64,000 nt of DNA from Verrucomicrobia bacterium LP2A (GTDB taxonomy: Bacteria; Verrucomicrobiota; Verrucomicrobiia; Methylacidiphilales; Methylacidiphilaceae), in NCBI GenBank assembly GCA_000526255.1, contig JAFS01000001.1, positions 868,001 to 932,000 of the forward strand, written 5' to 3'. The stretch's first letter is position 1. Each line of letters starts with the position of its first letter. This document shows positions 50,698-61,562 of this stretch, piece by piece. The position numbers were made by a program, and so were the translations under genes. The notes under the pieces are model-generated. The model searched no databases and had not been told where the DNA came from. It saw nothing but the letters and a program-made list of their open reading frames with translations.

Positions 50698-51225
50698 GCC
50701 CCTTCGCTGTTTCCAGTGGGCACGGCCGAAGGATCCGCGCCGCAACGTTCCGGCCTTGAGGAACGCGGCAATTCTCAGGTAGCGGAAGCTCCGAAAGCCT
50801 CTGGCCATCCTTTTGACAAGCTGGATCCGCCCGTGGGTCGCTTCGATGGTTCCGTTGGCGATCTGACTCGGGAGAAAGGAGAGGATTCCGCCAAGGTCTT
50901 CTTGGATCGTTTTAGGGAGTCTTGGAAGGGACAAGCCGACTGTGGTGAGCCCACGGGAGCCACCAGCGGAGCTCTTGGGGATCCTCTTGACCTCGCTTCC
51001 CGCTTCTTGCCGGTAGGCCTTTTCCTCGTAATGCCCCAAGACGCGCCAGAGCCGGGGATCCTGCTCCTCGAGCCTCTCGGCCATCGCGGAAACCGATATC
51101 TCCCGGGAAAGCATCCCAATGACCGCCTCCCTCGGGAGGGTAACCCCCCCGCTCTCGCGCCGGGGAAGCTCCACCGGCTGAACCCCTTGCCCCAAACAGG
51201 CTTCTTGCCATCCCCCAACCTCGAC
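50698..51225 (-). mobile_element. ISL3-family remnant, internally deleted
   Basis: Bases 50702-50889 are identical to 45021-45208 (left end and 3' part of the transposase gene of the full copy). Beyond 50889 the sequence is only related to it and lacks large internal parts: segments of the early transposase (MLSREISVSAMAERLEEQDP, LWRVLGHYEEKAYR) appear in shifted frames. The right terminal repeat is missing; homology fades at about 51225 inside mazF. It is not mobile by itself. Confidence 0.75.
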
Positions 51226-51326
51226 TCTGTCCCATCGAATGGGTCGTCCTGCACGATGACCACAGGGAGCGGCTTGCCCACATCATCCTTGTCGCCGGAA
51301 ACGGTCCAGACCTCGCCCCGCCTCAT
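51225..51326 (-). pseudogene. mazF: MazF-type toxin, truncated by the ISL3 remnant
   Basis: From ATG 51326: MRRGEVWTVSGDKDDVGKPL, PVVIVQDDPFDGTES, the typical MazF start including the conserved FDGT region. After about 33 codons it runs into the IS remnant. About 70 codons of a normal MazF are missing, so the toxin should be dead. The ATG overlaps the mazE stop by four bases. Confidence 0.75.
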
Positions 51327-51547
51327 TCATCGTCCTCGTCAGACGCTGCGTCGATGAACGCCTGGTCCTCAGCCGCATGGGCTCCCGCCGCCACGGCAGG
51401 CGACTGCCGGTGCGCCTCCACCCGGAAGGACGATGCCCGCACGTCCGGCATCCAAACCTGGATCGGCCGCTGTCCCTGAGCGCGCAGCCGGTTGCGATGC
51501 TTACGAACCTTCATCCGGGTGGGCTTCTCCCCTCTCTCCTGCTTCAT
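51323..51547 (-). CDS. MazE-type antitoxin (DUF3018 family)
   Basis: A 74-residue protein (start 51547; alternative 51514) with VRKHRNRLRAQGQRPIQVWM, PDVRASSFRVEAHRQSPAVA, HAAEDQAFIDAASDEDDE. This is the DUF3018 antitoxin family that partners MazF. With its toxin truncated it is an orphan. It may mark the last island gene or a host locus hit by the IS. Confidence 0.75.
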   Translation of the reverse strand: MKQERGEKPTRMKVRKHRNRLRAQGQRPIQVWMPDVRASSFRVEAHRQSPAVAAGAHAAEDQAFIDAASDEDDE

Positions 51548-51687
51548 GACCGGATCCCCCCAATGGCGCTCCTGTAACCTATCCCCTCCGAGTTCGAGCG
51601 TTAGCGCTCCGTCGTCGGCCAAAGGCTCCAAAAAGCCAAAACTCCTCTCTGGCATTCGAAGCGCGCGCCGGGTAAACTTTTTGCCGC

Positions 51688-52227
51688 ATGGAAAACGCGG
51701 GTCCGCGGGGAGACGGCATGGTTCGACACTATTGGCGACGGAGAATCACGGCCGACCTCATCGATGCCTTCGGCGCCTACTTCGTGACCCTTGTGCTCTT
51801 TCAGCTCGAAGGATTCGCTGCGGCCTTCTACCTCTCCCACCATCATGAGGCGATCGCTACCTTCCGGGCGATCGGCATGCCGGCGGCCTTTATCCTTGGC
51901 CCTTGGGCCTATTTCGCTCTCTTGGAGCGGAGCTCGCATAGCGCCACGCAGGGAAAGACCTGGCTCAACCTTCGCGTCTACACCGTCGAGGGAGAGCCGG
52001 TGACCCTCGCGCGCGCCACCCTCCGCCACCTCTGCCGGATCGCCGGGGCGATCCTGGCGCTCTGGCCGCTCGCTCTTTCGGGAGCCAAGGTTCCATCGCT
52101 CCTGCACTGGCTTCTCCTCCTGCTCAGCATCCCGTCGGCCTTTTGGTTCTACTACCGGTTCGTCGATCGCGTCTCCGGGACGCACGTCGTCCCTTCCGAA
52201 TACCCTCCCCCACCGTCGCGAGGGTAA
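51688..52227 (+). CDS. RDD-family membrane protein
   Basis: A 179-residue RDD protein. The first helix begins after RRRITADLIDAFGAY (the R-D-D region), a second helix precedes LLERSSHSATQGKTWLNLRV, which is the typical RDD loop (GKTxGKxLxGLRV-like), and a third hydrophobic stretch is at about 130-155. Function is unknown in general; some members act in Na+/H+ exchange. It is the first gene to the right of the island with host-like style. Confidence 0.75.
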   Translation: MENAGPRGDGMVRHYWRRRITADLIDAFGAYFVTLVLFQLEGFAAAFYLSHHHEAIATFRAIGMPAAFILGPWAYFALLERSSHSATQGKTWLNLRVYTVEGEPVTLARATLRHLCRIAGAILALWPLALSGAKVPSLLHWLLLLLSIPSAFWFYYRFVDRVSGTHVVPSEYPPPPSRG

Positions 52228-52279
52228 GCGGAGAAGGAAAAAGGCAGCCGCAACGCCGGGTGGCCGGTCGCGGTTCTTC

Positions 52280-52702
52280 CTATCCCGGCTTCACGACGAC
52301 AAGAACCGCAATCGCGATCACAGACAGGGCGATCAGCCCGGGCAACCAGCGAACGAACCCGGGAATCCGCGCCTCGGGATGGGACGACGCACGGCGGAGC
52401 ATCCCGGCCTGCATCCCATGCAGGCCCGAGAGGACAATCACGAAGACGAGCTTGGCCGAGAGCCACCCCGTCCGAAAGCTTCCGCTGAGGACGCCCAGCG
52501 CGATCCCGATCGCCCAGGTCAGGATCAGTGCAGGCAGGACCACCCGACCGTCCCACGAGCGGATCGAGGCGAGCAGCGCGCGGGAAGAGGAATCCAAGCC
52601 CGTCCGTGCTGCGGCAGCGAGCACGATCGACTGCGTGAAGAGGCCGCCGACCCAGACCAGGACGGACGCAACGTGCAGGGCCTTGAGCCAGAGGTAGGTC
52701 AA
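52280..52702 (-). CDS. HemJ/CopD-like integral membrane protein
   Basis: A 140-residue protein with four membrane helices. The first contains LKALHVASVLVWVGGLF with a conserved His, and the third region has AKLVFVIVLSGLHGMQAGML with a second His; the pattern matches HemJ/CopD-type haem proteins. HemJ oxidises protoporphyrinogen IX, CopD takes part in copper handling; the sequence is short of a firm choice. It overlaps the upstream DUF3817 gene by four bases. Confidence 0.65.
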   Translation of the reverse strand: MTYLWLKALHVASVLVWVGGLFTQSIVLAAAARTGLDSSSRALLASIRSWDGRVVLPALILTWAIGIALGVLSGSFRTGWLSAKLVFVIVLSGLHGMQAGMLRRASSHPEARIPGFVRWLPGLIALSVIAIAVLVVVKPG

Positions 52703-53031
52703 CGGTCCTCCTCCCTCGGTTCGTTTACGTTCAGGACCAGCTCCTTCTGCTTCAGAAGAGGAGCGTTGAGGAAGACGCCGAACGGGATGAAGGCCCCGAC
52801 GAAGATGCGCAACACCTCACCGCGAGACCAGCCGCCGGCGGAAACAGCTGCGATTAGGCTCCAGAGAAAGAAGAGGAAAAAGAGGCCATGAACCGAGCCG
52901 ACAACCTGGACGGCCAGCGGATGGCCGAAGAGGTGCTTGGCTGGAACGGCCACGAAGAGGAGCAAGAGCAAGGTGAATCCTTCGAGCAGCGAGGCGATGC
53001 GCAGCCTCCGGATGAGCGTGCGATCAGGCAT
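52699..53031 (-). CDS. DUF3817 membrane protein
   Basis: A 110-residue protein with three helices and the DUF3817 pattern: LRIASLLEGFTLLLLLFVAV, PAKHLFGHPLAVQVVGSVHG, and a C-terminal GAFIPFGVFLNAPLL. Function unknown. ATG 53031 has AAGGAG five bases upstream. The operon continues into the HemJ-like gene. Confidence 0.75.
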   Translation of the reverse strand: MPDRTLIRRLRIASLLEGFTLLLLLFVAVPAKHLFGHPLAVQVVGSVHGLFFLFFLWSLIAAVSAGGWSRGEVLRIFVGAFIPFGVFLNAPLLKQKELVLNVNEPREEDR

Positions 53032-53169
53032 GGCAACTCCTTCCCAAGAGTGTTCCCTTCTTTCCGGGCGCGGCCGATCGGTCAGCCCGCCAGCCCGCCG
53101 CGCACTAGATAAACCCCGATCCCGGGCGACCGCCAGCCAAATAGTCTTCCCGGCCACTTACCCCGGAGC

Positions 53170-54357
53170 TCATCCCTCCTCCTCGAACTCTCCGGGTTCG
53201 GCGATCTTGCGCTCGCGCTCCTCTGCCTTGACGCCGATCTGGGGAAAGAGCCGGGTCGCCCCGATTACCGGGATCAGGGTGCTCAAGAGAATGGCGATCG
53301 TCACCTCCGAGTAGAGCCTCCTCCCCAAGATGCCACTTGCCACGCCGAAGTGAGCGGCGATGAGGCCGAACGTGAGCCCGCCGCTGGTCAGCAAGGAGCC
53401 GAAAGAGGCCTCCCGCGGGGAGCACCGGAATGCCAGGAGCGTTGGCCAGACTGCGGTCATCTTGCCCAGGAACTTGACGCCGAAGAGCAGGCAGATGGGG
53501 AGTGCACCGTAGAGGAGCGCATGGAGCGAAATGTGGAAGCCCGCCTTCATGAAAAAGAAGGGCGTGAGCAGCCCATAGGCGAGCGAGCGCATCCGATAGA
53601 CCAGTTGCCGATCGGTGGCAAAGGATTTCGCAACGAGGACGCCGGCAATATAGGCCGGCAGCACGGGCTCGGTCTGCGCGACCGAAGCGAGCGCTCCGAG
53701 AAGGGCGAGAATGAAGAAGAGGAACTTGATTTCCGGCTCGCTGATCGGGCTCTGCCGCAGCCAGCGGAGCAGAGGTCCGAGCGAAAGCGGCAGCGCCAAG
53801 AGAAGGACAAGAGCGACAAGGAGCAGAAGGAACGAGGTGGGCGACCAGTGCGTAAAGAAGAGGCCCAGGGACAAGACCGAAGCGAAGTCGGTCACGAAGC
53901 AGCTCGTCAGGAGAAGCTGACCGAAGCGGCTCGACTCCATCCCCTTTTCGACCACGGTCGTATAGACGATCGCGACCGATGTCGTCGCCAGGGCAATCCC
54001 GGCGATGATCGACTGCGCGGAGCTCCAGCCGAGCACGGAGTGCGCCAGTAGATAGATGAGGCCGAAGGGCAAGAGAAAGGAGAGGAAGCCGATGGTGAGG
54101 CTGGAGGCGGCGTGGTGCCGGAACGACCGGGGGTCGATCTCCGTCCCGGCAAGAAAGGCGAGCGTCACGCTCCCCATCCTCGCTAGAAAAACCATCCACT
54201 CGGTCGGTTGAGCCATTCCGAGGAAATGGCTCAGCCCGATTCCGACCAGAACCTCCATCAGAGCAACCGAGACCCGAAGCTGGAGCGCGATTACAGCTGC
54301 AAAAAAAGCCGCTCCCATCCAGATCGCAAGGAAGACCCAGGGGTTGTCGAGTGGCAT
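53170..54357 (-). CDS. Cation:proton antiporter, CPA2 family
   Basis: A 395-residue Na+(K+)/H+ exchanger domain protein with about twelve helices and no C-terminal TrkA-N domain. Diagnostic text: FLAGTEIDPRSFRHH, GIALATTSVAIVYTTVVEKG, CFVTDFASVLSLG, GVLVAKSF and KAGFHISLHALL. KefB-like and NapA-like members move Na+ or K+ against protons; the ion cannot be fixed from sequence. It is divergent from the L,D-transpeptidase gene. Confidence 0.88.
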   Translation of the reverse strand: MPLDNPWVFLAIWMGAAFFAAVIALQLRVSVALMEVLVGIGLSHFLGMAQPTEWMVFLARMGSVTLAFLAGTEIDPRSFRHHAASSLTIGFLSFLLPFGLIYLLAHSVLGWSSAQSIIAGIALATTSVAIVYTTVVEKGMESSRFGQLLLTSCFVTDFASVLSLGLFFTHWSPTSFLLLLVALVLLLALPLSLGPLLRWLRQSPISEPEIKFLFFILALLGALASVAQTEPVLPAYIAGVLVAKSFATDRQLVYRMRSLAYGLLTPFFFMKAGFHISLHALLYGALPICLLFGVKFLGKMTAVWPTLLAFRCSPREASFGSLLTSGGLTFGLIAAHFGVASGILGRRLYSEVTIAILLSTLIPVIGATRLFPQIGVKAEERERKIAEPGEFEEEG

Positions 54358-54560
54358 GCGGTCCTTTGCTGACCTTGCGGGAACCTTCGAATCGACGAGG
54401 GGGTCGGCTTGCGGGTAGCGCTCATTTTACGTAAATGTTTCATGAAGATATAGAGAAATCGCCCTTTCCGGGCGGAAGAAGCGGGCGGGCGGAGTCGATA
54501 AACCCTTTCGTCTTTTCCCGAGCCCGCGAATCCGATAGAAGAGCTCGACTTATTGCGACG

Positions 54561-55385
54561 ATGCGTATGTTCCGGCGTGGCTGGCTCGTTTTCGGTCTTG
54601 CCCTATCCCTCTCGGGTCTCGCACTCGTTTTCCCCGGCTCTTCCGCCTGGGCTGGGAAGGCGCACTCGGGTTCCTGGACCGCCGGTGCCCACCACCGGGA
54701 CCATCCGTCCGCTGCGCCTGAGCGGATCGTCAAGGTCTCTCTCGAAAATCGGGTCGTCTACGTGCTGGAAGGCAACCGCCCCCTCCTGATCGCCCCAACC
54801 TGCTCGGGCAAGCCCGGATATACCACGCCCACGGGCCAATTTCGTGTCCGGGGCAAGGCCACGCGGCGCCGCTCGGGCAAGTATGGATTCTGGGTCAAGG
54901 AGAGCCAGGCAGTCGAAGGGACAAAAGCGGGAGGGCCTCCCGACAAGAATGCGGGATGGAAATATGTCGGCTACCCGATGCCCTTCTGGATAGGGTTTCT
55001 GCCCGGCTACGGCTTTCACGAGGGATTCCTCTGGTCCACTCCAGGAACGCACGGTTGCCTCCACTTGACCGGCAGAGACGCCGAGCGCTTCTACGAGCTG
55101 ATTGGCCTGGGGACTCCCATTTTCATTGCGAAAACCCAGCCCGAGGATCAGACCCTGGGAAAAGATCTTCGCCATCCCGAGGATGAAAAGGCAGCCGACC
55201 CTTCCTCCTCTTTTTTTCTCTCCGACAAGAGCTTCACGACTCCCTGGGAAGATCTCCTCAAGCCGACAAGCAAGCCAGCCCAAGGGCTCGGAGCGCGGGA
55301 GCCGGACGCTACGACTCGTAAGGAGCCAGGACCGGATAAGAACCAAGGGAACGGCACCGGATCGCCCGCCCCTCGGCCTTCCTGA
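54561..55385 (+). CDS. L,D-transpeptidase (YkuD family), secreted
   Basis: A 274-residue protein. The signal peptide (LVFGLALSLSGLALVFPG to SAWA) is followed by a YkuD catalytic domain with VKVSLENRVVYVLEG, YTTPTGQFRV and the signature HEGFLW, then STPGTHGCLHL with the catalytic Cys. A low-complexity charged tail follows after residue 200. It cross-links peptidoglycan or attaches proteins to it. Start 54561 gives the signal peptide; the frame extends upstream to 54435 without a better site. The 3' end overlaps the convergent pheA by 77 bases. Confidence 0.88.
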   Translation: MRMFRRGWLVFGLALSLSGLALVFPGSSAWAGKAHSGSWTAGAHHRDHPSAAPERIVKVSLENRVVYVLEGNRPLLIAPTCSGKPGYTTPTGQFRVRGKATRRRSGKYGFWVKESQAVEGTKAGGPPDKNAGWKYVGYPMPFWIGFLPGYGFHEGFLWSTPGTHGCLHLTGRDAERFYELIGLGTPIFIAKTQPEDQTLGKDLRHPEDEKAADPSSSFFLSDKSFTTPWEDLLKPTSKPAQGLGAREPDATTRKEPGPDKNQGNGTGSPAPRPS

Positions 55386-56148
55386 GCGCCCGCTCCATCG
55401 GGCCTTCTTGGTCGCTCCCCTCCAAGCTGACGAAGAAGACGTAGGTATTCGGCTGCCCCGGCACGGGGCGGGACACGATGCGCTTCAGGTTGATCCTTTC
55501 GGCACGAAACGCCTCCAGGAAGGAACAGAGGCTTCCCGGCTCCTGTGGCAGGGAGAAGACGAGGCTCGTCTCCCCGCCGCCGGGAGCGGGCTTTCTGCCG
55601 CCCAGGAGGACAAACTGGGTCAGATTCACGATCCCCTCTTCCACCGGGTAGTGGAGCACGGCAAGCCCGGCTGCCGCTGCCGCCTCGCGGGTGGCCAGAG
55701 CGGCGGCGCCGGGGGTCTTTGCCGAGAGGCGAGCCGCCTCGGAGGTGCTTCCGGCGACCCGGAGCTCGGCCCGAGGAAACCGTCTTTCGATCCAATGTCG
55801 GCAATGACCCAGGGGCGCCCAGTGCGAATAGACGACGCGGGGCTGCTCCCCGGCGCGCCCAATCAGCGCCAGCCGGACATGGAGGGCGAGCTCTTCCTGA
55901 ATGAAGAGCGGCTGGGCTTCGTCTAAAAGAAGATCGACCGTCTCCAGAATCATCCCCCCCGAGGAGTTTTCGATCGGGACGAGGCCCAGATGATCTTCCT
56001 CCGCCTGCGCGAAGGCGACCACCTCGGCGATCGAGACGCAGGGCAGAAGAGGGCCATCCGGGAATCTCTTCCGAGCGACCAGATGGGAAAAGGTATGCTC
56101 GGGACCGAGATAGGCGATCGTGGGCAATGGTCGATTCTCCTTCCCCAC
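55309..56148 (-). CDS. pheA: Prephenate dehydratase
   Basis: A 279-residue monofunctional PDT: IAYLGPEHTFSHLVARKRF at the start, LGLVPIENSSGGMI, VYSHWAPLGHCRHWIERRF, a TREAAAAAGL segment and an ACT domain (ETSLVFSLPQEPGSLCSFLE) with the SRPVPG motif for Phe control. It makes phenylpyruvate in phenylalanine synthesis. No chorismate mutase domain is fused. Confidence 0.93.
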   Translation of the reverse strand: MGKENRPLPTIAYLGPEHTFSHLVARKRFPDGPLLPCVSIAEVVAFAQAEEDHLGLVPIENSSGGMILETVDLLLDEAQPLFIQEELALHVRLALIGRAGEQPRVVYSHWAPLGHCRHWIERRFPRAELRVAGSTSEAARLSAKTPGAAALATREAAAAAGLAVLHYPVEEGIVNLTQFVLLGGRKPAPGGGETSLVFSLPQEPGSLCSFLEAFRAERINLKRIVSRPVPGQPNTYVFFVSLEGSDQEGPMERALRKAEGRAIRCRSLGSYPVLAPYES

Positions 56149-56286
56149 AGCGGGATGTAGCCCTTTATCCTTGGGAAGAATTTCCGGCGGCGCAAGATTC
56201 TTTGCTTGTCCCCCCGATCTCCCTGCTCGGGCAAAGCGGGAGACGACGTTTGACAGAAGAGGAACGATGGGTTACCCGTTGCGTGC

Positions 56287-57282
56287 GTGCCTCTCGCCCC
56301 TGTTCGACTAGATCTCCTTCTGACCCGCTTTCGCAGCTTGCACGCCCTGGTGATTGGAGATCTCATGCTCGATGAGTTCCTTTGGGGGCGCGTCCGCAGG
56401 CTCTCTCCGGAAGCCCCGGTTCCCGTGGTCGAGGTGCAGCGCTCTTCGCGCTTTCCGGGAGGTTCGGCCAATGTCGCCCGAAACCTCCTGGAATTCACCC
56501 CCAAGGTCACCCTGTGCGGGATGGTCGGCGACGATCTCCCGGGGGAGGAGCTGATCGGTTCCTTGAAGCGGACGGGTTGCGACGTCGGCGGGATTTGGCG
56601 GATTCCCGGGCGGCCGACGACCGTCAAGACCCGGGTCTTCGGAAGGCAGCAACAGATCGTCCGGGTCGATCGCGAAACGCGGGACGCCTTGCCCTCTCCT
56701 GCCCGGGGAGAGCTGCTCGATTTCCTTCGGCAGACGATCCCCGCATGCGATCTCATCCTGATCGAAGACTACGCGAAGGGACTGCTCGATCAGGAGGTCG
56801 TCGATCTTGTGCTGGAAGAGGGAATCCGGTCCGGAAAGCTGACCGCGGCCGACCCGCATACCCACAACCGCCTTTCCTGGAAGGGGGTGAGCGTGCTCAA
56901 GCCGAACCGCTCGGAAGTGCTCGCGCTGAGCAGCACCGAGGATCCCGACGAGAGCCTCGCCTCGGTCGAGAAGGCCGCCCGTCTGCTCCAAGAACGGTGG
57001 GGCTGCCTCCACCTGCTCGTCACGCTTGGGGAAGACGGCATGCTTTTGCTCGATGAACAGAGCCGCAGCCAGCAGATCCCGACCGCGGCGCAAGAGGTCT
57101 TCGATGTCTCCGGGGCCGGAGATACCTCCCTCTGCCTTTTCTCGCTGGCGCTCGCTGCAGGCTCGGAGGCGCTGGAGGCCGCCAAGCTCGCGAATCTCGG
57201 GGCGGGCATCGTGGTCGGCAAGCTCGGGACCGCAACGGTCTCTCCGGAAGAGCTCCGGACGCACCTCTCCACGTGTGCATGA
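56287..57282 (+). CDS. D-glycero-beta-D-manno-heptose-7-phosphate kinase (HldE kinase-domain type)
   Basis: A 331-residue PfkB/ribokinase-fold kinase: VIGDLMLDEFLWGRVRRLSPE, FPGGSANVARNL, KTRVFGRQQQIVRVDRE, EDYAKGLL, VLKPNRSEVLAL and the C-terminal DVSGAGDTSLC anion hole with catalytic Asp. It phosphorylates heptose-7-phosphate at C1 for LPS core. The cytidylyltransferase half of HldE is absent, so RfaE2/HldC must be separate. The GTG start has no good ribosome site; an overlapping out-of-frame ATG at 56269 does (AGAGGAACG). Confidence 0.88.
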   Translation: MPLAPVRLDLLLTRFRSLHALVIGDLMLDEFLWGRVRRLSPEAPVPVVEVQRSSRFPGGSANVARNLLEFTPKVTLCGMVGDDLPGEELIGSLKRTGCDVGGIWRIPGRPTTVKTRVFGRQQQIVRVDRETRDALPSPARGELLDFLRQTIPACDLILIEDYAKGLLDQEVVDLVLEEGIRSGKLTAADPHTHNRLSWKGVSVLKPNRSEVLALSSTEDPDESLASVEKAARLLQERWGCLHLLVTLGEDGMLLLDEQSRSQQIPTAAQEVFDVSGAGDTSLCLFSLALAAGSEALEAAKLANLGAGIVVGKLGTATVSPEELRTHLSTCA

Positions 57283-57836
57283 GAAAGAGAGCTGTCTTTT
57301 TCGATCGGGACGACACCCTGATCGAAAATATTCCCTACCTTGGGGACCCGGAGAAGGTCGTCCTCGCCGACGGGGCGAGGGAGAGCCTTGCCCGTCTGAA
57401 GGACGCCGGCTTCCTGCTCTTTCTGGTGAGCAATCAGTCGGGGGTCGGCCGCGGCTGGATCCGCCGGGAAGAGGTCGAAGCGGTGAACCGGGCGATCCAG
57501 AGCCGGCTGGAGGTTCCGTTTTTCTCGAGGATCTATCTCTCCTTCGCCTCTCCCGACAACGATCCCCTAGGGGATCGGAAACCCTCCCCTCTCTTGCTTT
57601 GGCGTGCGGCGCACGAGTTCGGCATCGAGCTGAGCCGGTCCTATTTCGTCGGTGACCGGATCGCCGACGTCCTCTGCGGGCGGAACGCGGGCTGCCAGAC
57701 CGTCCTGCTTGCGGCAAAGGAGCCGAAGAAAGAGGCCGAGCGGGCGTGGGACTGGGCACGAAACCTCGCCGACCGGGTCGTCCCCTCCCTGTCGGCGGCG
57801 GCCGATTGGATTTTGGCCTCGTCGGGTCCGGCATAG
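57279..57836 (+). CDS. gmhB: D-glycero-beta-D-manno-heptose 1,7-bisphosphate 7-phosphatase
   Basis: A 185-residue HAD-family phosphatase with FFDRDDTLIEN (Asp9 nucleophile, Asp11 acid/base), FLVSNQSGVGRG, RKPSPLLLWRAAHE and YFVGDRIADVLCG. The Zn-binding Cys/His cluster of classic GmhB is not obvious, so it may be the zinc-free subgroup. The ATGA overlap with the heptose kinase links it to the same pathway. Confidence 0.8.
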   Translation: MRKRAVFFDRDDTLIENIPYLGDPEKVVLADGARESLARLKDAGFLLFLVSNQSGVGRGWIRREEVEAVNRAIQSRLEVPFFSRIYLSFASPDNDPLGDRKPSPLLLWRAAHEFGIELSRSYFVGDRIADVLCGRNAGCQTVLLAAKEPKKEAERAWDWARNLADRVVPSLSAAADWILASSGPA

Positions 57837-57857
57837 GGTTGGCCCAAAAGGATTCCC

Positions 57858-60192
<2,335 letters not shown>

Positions 60193-60196
60193 TCTC

Positions 60197-61000
60197 ATGT
60201 TCACGGAGAGCCGATCCTTTTTCCTGGTTGCGGGGCCTTGCGTCCTGGAGTCCGAGGCGCTGGCCTTCCGGATTGCCGCGAGCCTGCAGGAAGTCACCTC
60301 TCGACTCGGAATCCCCTTCTGCTTCAAGGCATCCTTCGACAAGGCCAACCGGTCTTCCATCGGCTCCTACCGCGGCCCGGGATTGGCAGCGGGCTTGGAA
60401 GTGCTGGGACGGATCCGGGAAAAGCTGGGCATTCCCGTCACCACAGACGTCCACGAGAGCGCCCAGGCCGCACCCGTTGCGGCGGTCGTCGATCTACTGC
60501 AGATCCCGGCGTTTCTCTCCCGGCAGACCGACCTCCTCTTGGCCGCCGCCGAGACCGGGAAGCCCATCAACGTAAAGAAGGGGCAGTTCCTCGCCGCTTC
60601 GGACATGGATCGAATTGCCGAAAAGCTCCGCTCGGCCGGCTGCCCCAGCTTCTTTTTTACCGAAAGAGGCACCTCGTTCGGCTATCATGACCTCGTCGTC
60701 GACATGCGCAACCTGGTCCAGATGCGGAGCCGCGGACATCGCGTCATCTTCGACGCCACCCACTCGGTCCAGCGGCCAAGCGCACTCGGCTCCTCGTCCG
60801 GAGGAGATCGAGAGCTCGCCTACCCCCTGGCCAGAGCCGCCGTGGCGGTGGGAATCGACGGACTCTTCCTGGAAACGCATCCGACACCCGAGCAATCCCC
60901 CTCCGACGGAGCGACCATGATTCCCCTGACGCAGATCCCCTCGGTTCTCGAGAGGCTCTTGAAGATCCATGAAGCGGCCAAAGACGGCGATCCCGCCTAG
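60197..61000 (+). CDS. kdsA: 3-deoxy-8-phosphooctulonate synthase (metal-dependent type)
   Basis: A 267-residue KdsA: FLVAGPCVLESEALAFRIA, FKASFDKANRSSIGSYRGPG, TDVHESAQ, NVKKGQFLAA, FFTERGTSFGYHDLVVDMRN and DATHSVQRP. Cys15 in GPC marks the metal-dependent class (metal-free enzymes have Asn). It condenses PEP and arabinose-5-phosphate to Kdo-8-phosphate. Confidence 0.95.
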   Translation: MFTESRSFFLVAGPCVLESEALAFRIAASLQEVTSRLGIPFCFKASFDKANRSSIGSYRGPGLAAGLEVLGRIREKLGIPVTTDVHESAQAAPVAAVVDLLQIPAFLSRQTDLLLAAAETGKPINVKKGQFLAASDMDRIAEKLRSAGCPSFFFTERGTSFGYHDLVVDMRNLVQMRSRGHRVIFDATHSVQRPSALGSSSGGDRELAYPLARAAVAVGIDGLFLETHPTPEQSPSDGATMIPLTQIPSVLERLLKIHEAAKDGDPA

Positions 61001-61562
61001 AAACGGCAACGCCCTGCCCGCGCGATGGGCGATCCGCTCCGGGTCGGCTCTCCTTTTCCTCGCCTTCTGCGTGTCGACAGCCCTCGTTTTTCCCGAACGA
61101 TTGGAGGCCGATTCCGCCTCCATCCCGCTCGGATCGGTGGTCAAGGAGTTCCGTCTCCCCCAACGGAACTCCCAGGGAGAGCTCGACGGCATCATCACCG
61201 GCCGCGAAGCTTGGGCGATCAGCGTCAACCGCACGGAAATCATCGACATGAAGATCGATCTCTACGCCCAAGGCAAGGTGGGCACGACGATTCTCTCGCC
61301 CCGCTGTGACCTCTGGAAGCTTGAGAACCGGCTGAGCACACAATCCGGGGCGGTCATCGAGCGGCCCGATCTGCGGCTCACGAGCCAGATCATGGACTGG
61401 GAGGTCGGGGCGCACCGAGGCGTCTTCCGGCAAAACGTCCGCGTCGTCCTCTTCCATCTCCCGCTGGCCAAGCCCACCAAGCAAGAGAGCAGCGGAAGCA
61501 GCGCCCCCGCCTTGCGGCAGGGCGGAGCCCCCGTCTTGAAACCGTTGGAATCCTCCCCATGA
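60969..61562 (+). CDS. LptC-like LPS export protein
   Basis: A 197-residue protein with an N-terminal membrane anchor (about residues 22-45) and a beta-rich periplasmic part (DGIITGREAWAISVNRTEII, DMKIDLYAQGKVGTTILSPR, TSQIMDWEVGAHRGVF). The position between kdsA and the LptA-like gene and the beta-jellyroll pattern point to LptC, though similarity is weak by eye. Its start overlaps kdsA by 32 bases. Confidence 0.6.
   Translation: MKRPKTAIPPRNGNALPARWAIRSGSALLFLAFCVSTALVFPERLEADSASIPLGSVVKEFRLPQRNSQGELDGIITGREAWAISVNRTEIIDMKIDLYAQGKVGTTILSPRCDLWKLENRLSTQSGAVIERPDLRLTSQIMDWEVGAHRGVFRQNVRVVLFHLPLAKPTKQESSGSSAPALRQGGAPVLKPLESSP

Larger units (their letters stand above)
30809..51225. mobile_element. 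tRNA-Ser-associated genomic island, mosaic, alphaproteobacterial-looking
   Basis: The left end is sharp: the sequence changes from tRNA-Ser to the serine-recombinase gene at CCGCCA (30803-30808). Content is typical of mobile DNA: recombinase, relaxase with oriT, toxin-antitoxins, restriction-modification, IS copies and many pseudogenes. Protein styles look alphaproteobacterial, unlike the flanks. The right end is less certain. The truncated ISL3 remnant ends near 51225, mazF'/mazE to 51547 may be island or host, and clearly host-like genes resume at 51688. Four further recombinase 3' ends inside the island suggest it is a stack of several insertions. Confidence 0.8.

Noticed and set aside
51560-51687. 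Right-hand copy of the tRNA-Ser end as island boundary
   Set aside because: No duplicate of the tRNA 3' end is visible here; a serine recombinase would need only a very short core.
56250-56278. TTGACA at 56250 as promoter of the heptose kinase
   Set aside because: The hexamer 17 bases on (TACCCG) is a poor -10; not enough to call.
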